Assembly: GCA_964594865.1 (NCBI GenBank)
Contig: CAZQMZ010000003.1
Span: 27,244 to 91,243 of the forward strand
Source: Caccovivens sp964594865
Lineage (GTDB): Bacteria > Bacillota > Clostridia > Christensenellales > UBA1242
Direction of reading: 5' to 3'
Length of the DNA: 64,000 nucleotides
Shown: piece by piece, positions 50,615-58,584 of the stretch
How positions within the stretch are numbered: the stretch's first letter is position 1
How the letters are laid out: each line of letters starts with the position of its first letter
Notes under the pieces: generated by a model
Told to the model about the DNA's origin: nothing
Database searches by the model: none
What the model saw: only the letters and a program-made list of their open reading frames with translations
Program-made: the position numbers and the translations under genes

Positions 50615-51838
50615 TTATTTTTTGAAATGTAGAAGTTCGCAAGCCACAATCTTCAGTTGCTCATAAGTTATCCCGCCCTGAAAATATGCGATGTATGGTT
50701 TTTTGATTGGACTGTCGCACGAAAGTTCCAGCGATGCTCCTTCAACAAATGTCCCTGCCGCCATAATCACGTCAGTGGTATATCCCGCCATTGCATACGG
50801 CATTGGCACAAAACTGCTGTCCACCGGCGATAATTTTTGAATGAGTTGCACAAAACGAATGAGTTCTTCTTTGCTGTCAAACACAACACTCTTGATGATG
50901 TCGCAAGGCTTGTCGTTTGAATTTGGAATGATTTCATAACCTTGTTTTTTCATGACTTCACCAATAAGGAGACTTCCTTTCACAGCTTGGCTGACAACAT
51001 GTGGCGCAAGGAAAAGACCTTGATAGAAAAGTCGATATCCTGCCTCATAACTGCCTGTTTCGCGACCGAGAGATGGACAAGTGAAACGATTTTCAATCTT
51101 TTCCAAGGCATTTTTTGTTCCAACAATATATCCGCCTGTTGGAGCCAACGATCCGCCCAAATTTTTGATGAAAGAACCCATGCAAACATCCGCGCCAACA
51201 TTTGTTGGCTCAATGTCTTCAACAAATTCGCCGTAGCAATTATCCACAACAATAAAAGAATTCGGTGAAAGGCGCTTGATTTCGGCAAAAACAGACTTCA
51301 TTTCATAGCACGAAAGCGCTCTTCGGCTGGAATATCCTCTTGATTTTTGGACAAAAATCACCCGCGGTTTCAATTTTTTGACCGCTTTAAAGATTTTTTC
51401 TTCATCAAAATTGCCGTTTTTTAAGTCAATAAACTTGAAGTTCACGCCCAAACTTTCCAAACTGCCGTTATCTTTGCCATACAGCGTGTCTGTCAAAGTG
51501 TCATATAAATCGCCAGTTATGGAAAGAAGCAAATCTTTCGGGCGTAAAAGTCCATACAACGCCGTGGCAATCGTGTGTGTTCCGCAAGTGAGATGTGGCG
51601 AACAAAGTGCATCTTCAGCACCAAAAATCTTTGCCACCACCTTGGCAAAATCGTCACGCCCTTTGTCGGTGTAACCATAACCCGTCGTTCCAACAAAATG
51701 CGATGTTGTCACCCCAATTTCACGAAAGGCATCAAGCACTTTTTTTTGATTGACAAATGCCACACGCTCCACTTCTTTGAAAAGCGGTTCAAGGCTGTTT
51801 TCAATCTCTTCAATTTGATTCAAACATTCTTTCTTCAT
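50615..51838 (-). CDS. methionine gamma-lyase/aluminium-resistance family PLP enzyme
   Basis: A 407-residue fold-type I PLP protein of the family annotated as methionine gamma-lyase-like or aluminium resistance protein. The start MKKECLNQIEEIENSLEPLF is typical. Other features are HFVGTTGYGYTDKGRD near residue 45, LTCGTHTIATALYGLLRP near 80, VVDNCYGEFVEDIEPT near 205 and IKNLGGSLAPTGGYIVG near 235 with the PLP lysine. Real activity in this family is not settled. The ATG overlaps the miaA stop (ATGA); the longer upstream frame is miaA read in another phase. Confidence 0.88.
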   Translation of the reverse strand: MKKECLNQIEEIENSLEPLFKEVERVAFVNQKKVLDAFREIGVTTSHFVGTTGYGYTDKGRDDFAKVVAKIFGAEDALCSPHLTCGTHTIATALYGLLRPKDLLLSITGDLYDTLTDTLYGKDNGSLESLGVNFKFIDLKNGNFDEEKIFKAVKKLKPRVIFVQKSRGYSSRRALSCYEMKSVFAEIKRLSPNSFIVVDNCYGEFVEDIEPTNVGADVCMGSFIKNLGGSLAPTGGYIVGTKNALEKIENRFTCPSLGRETGSYEAGYRLFYQGLFLAPHVVSQAVKGSLLIGEVMKKQGYEIIPNSNDKPCDIIKSVVFDSKEELIRFVQLIQKLSPVDSSFVPMPYAMAGYTTDVIMAAGTFVEGASLELSCDSPIKKPYIAYFQGGITYEQLKIVACELLHFKK

Positions 51839-52746
51839 TTTTTCAAAAAATCCTCCACCAATTTTTCCACACTTGCAAGCGCTTTCGTTTTGTCTATAGC
51901 ATCCACAAAGACAACATTTTCCATACCACGCAAGAAAGTCATCTGCCTTTTTGCATAATTTCGACTGTGTTGTTTGACAAGTTCCACACACCTTTCCAGC
52001 GAAATTTCTCCATCAAGATGAGAGAGCACTTCTTTATATCCAATTGCATGCATAGATTGATTTTCTTTTGTCAAACCCTTCGCTTTGAGTGAACACACTT
52101 CTTCAACAAGCCCAGCTGAAATCATTTCATCCACGCGTATGTTTATGTCCGCATAAAGCAAATCTCTTGGTTTGTTCAGTGCGATGATAAGTGGCTCCAC
52201 GTCCACACTTGATGTCTTTTTCTCTCCATGAAAAAGTGCAATTTCCAGCGCCCTGATAAGACGCACCTGGTTGTTTTTATCGGTATTTTCCGCCATTTTT
52301 GGATCGAGAGCTTTCAACCGCTCAAACAACGCGTCATTTCCTTCCTTATCTGCAATTTTTTCCAACTTTGCACGCAAAATCTCGTCCTTGTCCACCCCGC
52401 CAAAGTTATATCCCAAAACGAGCGCTTTGATGTAAAGCCCTGTTCCGCCCACCACAATTGGCAAATGTCCACGATTTGAGATTTCTATAATTTTCTTTCT
52501 GGTATATTCCACAAAATCAAAGACAGAAAACTCTTCAATTGGCTGACAAATGTCAATTCCGTGATGAACAACGCCATTCATTTCTTCTTTGGTAACTTTT
52601 GCCGAGCCGATGTCGAGCCCGCAAAAAATTTGAACACTGTCGGCAGAAATAATCTCTCCGCCAAACTTTTTTGCCAGATTCACTCCAACAAACGTTTTTC
52701 CAACCGCAGTTGGACCCAAAATAAAGACAACTTTATCTTTTTTCAT
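51835..52746 (-). CDS. miaA: tRNA dimethylallyltransferase
   Basis: A 303-residue MiaA, which puts an isopentenyl group on A37 of tRNAs reading UNN codons; MiaB, encoded in the same cluster, then adds the methylthio group. The P-loop is LGPTAVGKT near residue 10, SADSVQIFCGLDIGSAK near 35 binds the nucleotide and DMAPP, GGTGLYIKAL lies near 100, and SMHAIGYKEVLSHL near 230. The start at 52746 follows AAGGA; an ATG four codons earlier (52758) is the alternative. It follows mutL by 24 bases. Confidence 0.95.
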   Translation of the reverse strand: MKKDKVVFILGPTAVGKTFVGVNLAKKFGGEIISADSVQIFCGLDIGSAKVTKEEMNGVVHHGIDICQPIEEFSVFDFVEYTRKKIIEISNRGHLPIVVGGTGLYIKALVLGYNFGGVDKDEILRAKLEKIADKEGNDALFERLKALDPKMAENTDKNNQVRLIRALEIALFHGEKKTSSVDVEPLIIALNKPRDLLYADINIRVDEMISAGLVEEVCSLKAKGLTKENQSMHAIGYKEVLSHLDGEISLERCVELVKQHSRNYAKRQMTFLRGMENVVFVDAIDKTKALASVEKLVEDFLKK

Positions 52747-52770
52747 AGCGTCCTTCATAAATTTTAAGTT

Positions 52771-54738
52771 TCACAGTGTCCTTTTGAACATCTTTTCAAG
52801 TTCTTTTTTTGTGATTTTGACAATAATCGGTCTTCCATGTGGACAAAGTGGCACGTTCTCTTTGATTTTGTCAATCAAATACAAAATCTCTTCTTTTGAA
52901 ATGCTGTCACCCGCACGAATAGAGTGTTTACATGCACTTTGACAGAGCTTTTCGTTGACAAGTCCGCTTGCCGAAAGGCTCTTCAAAGTTTCATCTTCCA
53001 AAATTTCTTGCATAAATTTATCCAAACGAAGACCTGAAAGCACATACGGCACCGATTTGACTTTGAAACTTTTGCCATTTTGTTCTATTTCAAATCCAAT
53101 TTTTCTCAAATTGTTCAACCTTGTTTCCAAAATTGTCTGTTCTTTCGAATTCGTTACAATTTCAAATGGCACAAGCAAATCTTGTTTTGCAACGTTACCC
53201 TTTTCCACTTGTGCTTTGAGTTTTTCATAATTTTGACGCTCATGCATAGCGTGTTGGTCGATGACATACAAACTGTCGCCAAATTCTGTGATGATGTATG
53301 TCTTAAACACCACCCCAACAATTTTGATTTCATCGGCACTTACTTGCAAAAATTTCTCTTCAACAAATTCTTCCTTCTGCAATGATTTTTGAGAAGATTT
53401 CATATCATTCTTGACAGCAACTTCAACTTCATGCAAAATTCCTTCACCTGAATGGTCAAAAAAGATGTTGCCACCCGGACGATTTTTCTTCTTTGATTTA
53501 TCCGATTTCACCGAACTGAAATCTGGCATATTTATGATGTCAATTCCTTTCTTTTGATATTGCAAAGGCGACGAAAGTTTTTCTTTCATTTCTTCTGTGT
53601 CAATCTTGACTTGATAGCTTGCACCTTCGCTTTGACTCATCAAATCTTGGTTCGATTTTTGATAAGAATCAAAACCGGTTTTGAGCAAATTGTCTTTTTG
53701 GATGCTGAAGCCTTCCCACATCTTCGCTTCACGCTCTTCAAATTCGGCAATCAAATTTGCATCGACAAGAGCTTTCTCGACAGCGCGATTGATTATGCCA
53801 AAAATGTTTGAAGAATTTTCAAACTTAACTTCTCGTTTGTTTGGATGAACATTGACATCAACACGCTCGTATGGAAGGTCAAGTTTGATGACATAGATTG
53901 GAAAACGTCCTTTCATAAGCATGGAAGAAAAAGCACTTTGAACGCAAGCGGAAACCATATAATTTTCCACATATCGACCATTGACAAACAGTGATTGATA
54001 TGTGCGATTTGGTTTTGTCAATTTTGGAGAAACCACATATCCACTCACAGACACGCCATCATCTTGATATTGCAAAGGCAAAAGGTTGTCATACACTTCG
54101 CGCCCATAGATGAGATACATCACTTCACCCAAAGTGCAAGAGGCACTTCGATAAACTTCCTTGCCGTCGACAACATAACAAAATTCAATCTCTGGACGAG
54201 AAAGCATAAATTTTTCCATCAAATGTGTGATTTCAAGTTCTTCACTCTTTGGTTTTTTCAAAAATTTTGCACGTGCAGGTGTGTTGAAGAATAAATTTTC
54301 CACAGTAATGCTTGTTCCGTCAATTCGCGCAACTTCGCTTACACTTGAAATCTCACCACCATTCGCTTCAATTTTATATCCACTTTCAGATTTTGGCGTT
54401 TTGGTGAAGAGTTTGACCATGGAAACTGATGCTATGCTTGAAAGAGCTTCTCCGCGAAAACCTAGCGTTGCAATGCTGTCCAAATCTTCAATATCTTTGA
54501 TTTTGCTTGTGGCATGAGGCAAAAAAGCAAGTGGCAAATCTTCTTTGGAAATTCCACATCCATTATCGGATACGGCAATTTTTTTGATTCCCCCGCCTTC
54601 AATTTCCACTTTTACGGAAGTTGCACCCGCATCCAAACTGTTTTCAACAAGTTCTTTGACCACTGATGCTGGTCTTTCCACAACTTCGCCAGCTGAAATA
54701 CGATTGTATATTCTTGGTGGCAACACATTTATGGACAT
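52771..54738 (-). CDS. mutL: DNA mismatch repair protein MutL
   Basis: A 655-residue GHKL ATPase that links MutS to strand removal. The N-terminal ATPase has VERPASVVKELVENSLDAGATS near residue 22, DNGCGISKEDL near 58 and LGFRGEALSSIASVS near 92. A charged linker (about 335-460) joins it to the C-terminal dimerisation domain, which has DQHAMHERQNYEKLK, the metal-binding motif of endonuclease-type MutL, and ends with a CPHGRP zinc-site segment near 640. It therefore should cut DNA itself, as expected without MutH. AAAGGAG site; mutS is 24 bases upstream. Confidence 0.97.
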   Translation of the reverse strand: MSINVLPPRIYNRISAGEVVERPASVVKELVENSLDAGATSVKVEIEGGGIKKIAVSDNGCGISKEDLPLAFLPHATSKIKDIEDLDSIATLGFRGEALSSIASVSMVKLFTKTPKSESGYKIEANGGEISSVSEVARIDGTSITVENLFFNTPARAKFLKKPKSEELEITHLMEKFMLSRPEIEFCYVVDGKEVYRSASCTLGEVMYLIYGREVYDNLLPLQYQDDGVSVSGYVVSPKLTKPNRTYQSLFVNGRYVENYMVSACVQSAFSSMLMKGRFPIYVIKLDLPYERVDVNVHPNKREVKFENSSNIFGIINRAVEKALVDANLIAEFEEREAKMWEGFSIQKDNLLKTGFDSYQKSNQDLMSQSEGASYQVKIDTEEMKEKLSSPLQYQKKGIDIINMPDFSSVKSDKSKKKNRPGGNIFFDHSGEGILHEVEVAVKNDMKSSQKSLQKEEFVEEKFLQVSADEIKIVGVVFKTYIITEFGDSLYVIDQHAMHERQNYEKLKAQVEKGNVAKQDLLVPFEIVTNSKEQTILETRLNNLRKIGFEIEQNGKSFKVKSVPYVLSGLRLDKFMQEILEDETLKSLSASGLVNEKLCQSACKHSIRAGDSISKEEILYLIDKIKENVPLCPHGRPIIVKITKKELEKMFKRTL

Positions 54739-54761
54739 AACATTCTCCTTTTCACTTAAAA

Positions 54762-57392
54762 CTATTTTTCACCTTTTGCACGTTCAATAAGGCTCTGCAA
54801 AATCTCAAAACTTTCGATTGGCGACAGTCTGTTTATATCCAAATCTCTCAACACTGACATAACTTCTTGCCCAATCTTGATGTTTTTCTCTGCCTTTCTC
54901 TTTTCTTCATCTTCGCCGAAGATATCCATGTCAAGTTTTTGGTTAACCTTTTCCAAATTGACGCTTATCTCTTTTGCGCGCTCAATGACATTTTCTGGAA
55001 CGCCAGCAAGACGCGCCACTTCAATTCCAAAACTTTTGTTTGTTGCACCACGGACAATTTTACGCAAAAAGACCACGCTGTCGGCAAGTTCTTTGACTGT
55101 GATTTTATAGTTCTTCACACCAGCAATCAGTCCTTCCAACTCCGAAAGTTCGTGATAGTGCGTTGCAAAAAGCGTCTTACAATTCAAATTTTTGCAAATA
55201 TATTCCACAACTGCCCAAGCAATCGCCAACCCGTCAAATGTCGACGTTCCGCGTCCAATTTCGTCCAAAACAACCAAACTTTTGTCGGTGGCATTTTGCA
55301 AAATGTTGGCAACTTCGCTCATCTCCACCATAAATGTGCTTTGCCCAAATGCAAGGTCATCGCTTGCACCCACACGAGTGAAAATGCGGTCAGTTATCGA
55401 AATGTTTGCGCTCTTTGCTGGAACAAAACTGCCTATGTGCGCCAAAAAGGTTATGATTGCAACTTGACGCATATATGTGCTCTTTCCCGCCATGTTTGGA
55501 CCTGTGATTATCATCATCTGATTTTCATCACCATCTAAAAGAGTGTCGTTTGCAATGAAAGAAGTTGAAAAATGTTCGACGATTGGATGACGCCCTTCCA
55601 CAATTTCAATCTTCTTTATATTTTTGTTGATCACAGGTTTACAGAAGTTATATCTAACTGCCACCACTGCAAGAGAGTTTAAAACATCAATTTCGGCAAG
55701 GATGTTTGACGCATTGGAAAATTCTGCAAGATAGTTGCAGAGATATTCATTCAGCATTTTATAGAGTTTTTCTTCCAACTTGATTGCTTCTTCGTCAGAA
55801 GAAAAAAGTTTGTCTTCAATGGCTTTCAACTCTGGCGTGGTGTATCTCTCCGCATTGGCAAGCGTCTGTTTGCGTGTATATCTCAATGGCACAAGTTCGC
55901 TTTGCCCCTTGCTGACTTCAATATACAATCCAAAAACATTGTTGCTTTCAATTTTAAGATTTTTAATTCCGGTCTTTTCTTTTTCAATTCTTTCAAGTTC
56001 TTTCTTCTCTCGATCGGCAATATTTTTGGCGTTACGTAAGTTGTCAAGATCTTCATTGAAGCCGTCACGAATATAATTTCCGTCTTTCATGTTTGCCGAT
56101 GCTTTTGGATTGATTGCCCTGTCCAAAAGTGCGACAATTTCATCAAAACTCTTCAAATTTTCTCTGTCAAAAACCAACTTTTTACTTTTGAACGAACACA
56201 ATATGTTTTGGATGTCCGGAATTTGTTCCAAAGAAAACTTCAAACTCAAAATGTCCAGCGGTGTGGCAGTGGCATAAGCAATTTTGGCAGAAATGCGCTC
56301 AATATCTCGAATGTTGGACAGTGCTTCATTCAAACGGTCTCGCAATATGAGATTTTTTGTAAGTTCTTCCACACTGTCAAGGCGTTCGTTAATTTCTGTG
56401 GAAGAATTGAGCGGTTGGTCAAAAAATGCACGAAATTTTCTTGCACCCATGCTTGTTTTGGTTTTGTCCATAAGCCACAGAAGAGATCCATACTTCTTAC
56501 GCTCACGAATGCTCTCCACAAGCTCCAAATTACGTCTTGTGTTCATGTCGATGGTCATGAATTTGTCGTTTTTAACTTTATTGATTTTGACGATGTTTTT
56601 AAGTGCACGTTTTTGCGTTTCGTTTAAATATTCCAAAAGTCCGCCAAGTGCTGGCACATCTTGTTTGTTTGATTTAAGTTCAAACACATTGAGTGCATTT
56701 TCTCCAAATTGATGACAGACATTGTCTTTGGCATGATTATATTCATATGCAAAGTCAAAATATTGCTCAATTTTTGGATAGGCACCAAGTCGCATAACAG
56801 ACAGATTTTCATAAAACACCTTTGCTTTTCCGTCGCCAATCACTTGTGCTGGCATAATGCGGTTCAAAAGGTCACTGAAATTGCTGTCCAACCCGCCTTC
56901 CATATGACATAGGTTCAACTCGCCTGTTGAGATGTCGGCATAAGCAACTGACAACTTGTCATCCGAAAGAAAAAGTGACATAATGAAGTTGTTTCGATTT
57001 TCGTCCAACATTTCTCCGTCAATCACCGTTCCAGCCGTCACCACACGCACAACTTCGCGCTTGACAGGGTCTTTACTGTTTTTGACAATGTCTCCTGTCT
57101 GCTCACATATGGCAACTTTATATCCCAGCGAAACAAGTTTGGCAATATATCCATCCGCTGCGTGATATGGCACTCCGCACATTGGCGCGCGTTCTTCCAT
57201 GCCACAATCTTTCCCTGTGAGAGTGAGTTCCAAAACTTTGGACATCTCCACAGCATCCTCAAAAAAGAATTCATAGAAGTCGCCCAAACGATAAAAAAGG
57301 ATGCAGTCTTTATATTGCTCTTTGACCTGCAAATATTGCCTAATCATTGGCGATGGTTCTTTGATTTTTCCAACGTTTTTCTCTTCTTTCAT
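54762..57392 (-). CDS. mutS: DNA mismatch recognition ATPase MutS
   Basis: An 876-residue MutS1. The mismatch-binding domain carries the F-x-E motif in CILFYRLGDFYEFFFEDA near residue 35; the connector, lever and clamp domains follow; the ATPase has GPNMAGKSTYMRQVA near 625, VLDEIGRGTSTFDG near 700 and FATHYHEL. The C-terminal tail is present. Its ATG overlaps the miaB stop by four bases (ATGA) with GGAAGAG upstream. Together with mutL it forms the repair pair of a miaB-mutS-mutL-miaA operon. Confidence 0.97.
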   Translation of the reverse strand: MKEEKNVGKIKEPSPMIRQYLQVKEQYKDCILFYRLGDFYEFFFEDAVEMSKVLELTLTGKDCGMEERAPMCGVPYHAADGYIAKLVSLGYKVAICEQTGDIVKNSKDPVKREVVRVVTAGTVIDGEMLDENRNNFIMSLFLSDDKLSVAYADISTGELNLCHMEGGLDSNFSDLLNRIMPAQVIGDGKAKVFYENLSVMRLGAYPKIEQYFDFAYEYNHAKDNVCHQFGENALNVFELKSNKQDVPALGGLLEYLNETQKRALKNIVKINKVKNDKFMTIDMNTRRNLELVESIRERKKYGSLLWLMDKTKTSMGARKFRAFFDQPLNSSTEINERLDSVEELTKNLILRDRLNEALSNIRDIERISAKIAYATATPLDILSLKFSLEQIPDIQNILCSFKSKKLVFDRENLKSFDEIVALLDRAINPKASANMKDGNYIRDGFNEDLDNLRNAKNIADREKKELERIEKEKTGIKNLKIESNNVFGLYIEVSKGQSELVPLRYTRKQTLANAERYTTPELKAIEDKLFSSDEEAIKLEEKLYKMLNEYLCNYLAEFSNASNILAEIDVLNSLAVVAVRYNFCKPVINKNIKKIEIVEGRHPIVEHFSTSFIANDTLLDGDENQMMIITGPNMAGKSTYMRQVAIITFLAHIGSFVPAKSANISITDRIFTRVGASDDLAFGQSTFMVEMSEVANILQNATDKSLVVLDEIGRGTSTFDGLAIAWAVVEYICKNLNCKTLFATHYHELSELEGLIAGVKNYKITVKELADSVVFLRKIVRGATNKSFGIEVARLAGVPENVIERAKEISVNLEKVNQKLDMDIFGEDEEKRKAEKNIKIGQEVMSVLRDLDINRLSPIESFEILQSLIERAKGEK

Positions 57393-58504
57393 TTTTTCTC
57401 TTCCTGAATTTTCTTTTCTAGAGCCAAAAGTTCGTTGACCCGTTTTTTCTTCACTCTAAGCGGAATTTGTCCTTCCATCTTGCTTGCCGTTGTGCCTTCA
57501 CGCGGAGAAAACATAAAAGCAAAAATGGAATCAAACTTCACTTCTTCAACCAAAGAAAGAGTGTCTTTGAATTCTTCATCCGTTTCGGTTGGAAAGCCGA
57601 CGATGAAGTCGCTTGTTATTCTTGCATCCGGCATTTTCTCGCGTATTTTTGCGATGATGCCAAGATATTTCTCTCGCGTGTATTTTCTGTTCATAAGCGC
57701 CAAAATTCGATTGTTTCCGCTTTGCGCTGGAAGATGAATTTCTTTCAAAATCTTTTCTTCGCTGGCAATGGCATCGATGACATCGTCGGTCAAGTCTTTT
57801 GGATGAGAGGTCATGAAGGAAACTTTGAAATCTCCTTCAATCTTACACAAATCGTGAAGAAGTTTTGAAAAAGGGATGGCAGGCGTCAAATCTTTGCCAT
57901 ATGAATTGACATTTTGCCCCAAAAGTGTGACTTTTTTATATCCTTCCTTAACGCAATTTTCCACTTCCTTCAAGATGTTTTTCTCTTGACGACTCTTCTC
58001 TCTGCCACGAACATATGGCACAATGCAATATGTGCAAAAGTTGTTGCACCCTTGCATGATGTTCACCCAAGCATTATCCCCGCTCGTGCGCTTATATGCG
58101 TGTTCTTCATCAATGTCGCCCTCATTTTGAAGTTTGAGTTGTCTGCCCATTTTGACTGCATTGACATAATGCTCAAACTGAGGCAAATTGAAAGTCCCAA
58201 TCACAATGTCAACAAACGGAAAGGTTTTGAAGATATAGTTTGCGGTGCTCTCTTTTTGCGTGGAACATCCGCATACGGCAATGATAAGGTCAGGTCTTTG
58301 TTTTTTTAACTTTTTCAAAGCCCCAACATTTCCAAAAAATCGGTCTTCCGCACCTTCACGAATGGCACAAGTGTTGAAGATAATCAAATCGGCATTTTCG
58401 CGCTTATCCGCCAAGGAGTAGCCCATTTTTTCGCAAATTGAAGCCAATTTTTCGCTTTCATGCACATTCATTTGGCAACCATAAGTGACTATGTAATATT
58501 TCAT
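57389..58504 (-). CDS. miaB: tRNA-2-methylthio-N6-dimethylallyladenosine synthase
   Basis: A 371-residue radical-SAM methylthiotransferase that adds the 2-methylthio group to i6A37 of tRNA. The N-terminal UPF0004 domain has YGCQMNVHESEK and two more cluster cysteines (FNTCAIREGAED, AVCGCSTQKE). The radical-SAM motif is CNNFCTYCIVPYVRG near residue 150. The C-terminal TRAM domain of about 60 residues seems to be missing, since the chain stops soon after VKKKRVNELLALEKKIQEE. The start at 58504 lies six bases after a TATAAT box and has no ribosome site; a frame five codons longer begins in that box. Confidence 0.94.
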   Translation of the reverse strand: MKYYIVTYGCQMNVHESEKLASICEKMGYSLADKRENADLIIFNTCAIREGAEDRFFGNVGALKKLKKQRPDLIIAVCGCSTQKESTANYIFKTFPFVDIVIGTFNLPQFEHYVNAVKMGRQLKLQNEGDIDEEHAYKRTSGDNAWVNIMQGCNNFCTYCIVPYVRGREKSRQEKNILKEVENCVKEGYKKVTLLGQNVNSYGKDLTPAIPFSKLLHDLCKIEGDFKVSFMTSHPKDLTDDVIDAIASEEKILKEIHLPAQSGNNRILALMNRKYTREKYLGIIAKIREKMPDARITSDFIVGFPTETDEEFKDTLSLVEEVKFDSIFAFMFSPREGTTASKMEGQIPLRVKKKRVNELLALEKKIQEEKK

Positions 58505-58510
58505 ATGAGT

Positions 58511-58578
58511 ATTATACAAAAAAATAAAAAATTTGGCAAGTTAAATCTTTGCATTTTTAGCAAATTTCAACACATAAT
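58511..58578. promoter_or_regulatory. divergent promoters for two leaderless genes
   Basis: Minus strand: -35 TTGCCA (58534-58539), 17-base spacer, -10 TATAAT (58511-58516), six bases, miaB ATG at 58504. Plus strand: -35 TTGCAT (58549-58554), 18-base spacer, -10 CATAAT (58573-58578), six bases, PBP ATG at 58585. The whole gap between the two start codons is 80 bases. Confidence 0.78.
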
Positions 58579-58584
58579 AGAAAA

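Noticed and set aside
51839..51991. N-terminal extension of the PLP enzyme with many cysteines
   Set aside because: This part overlaps miaA in another frame; the conserved start MKKECLNQIEE with the ATGA overlap is the better start.
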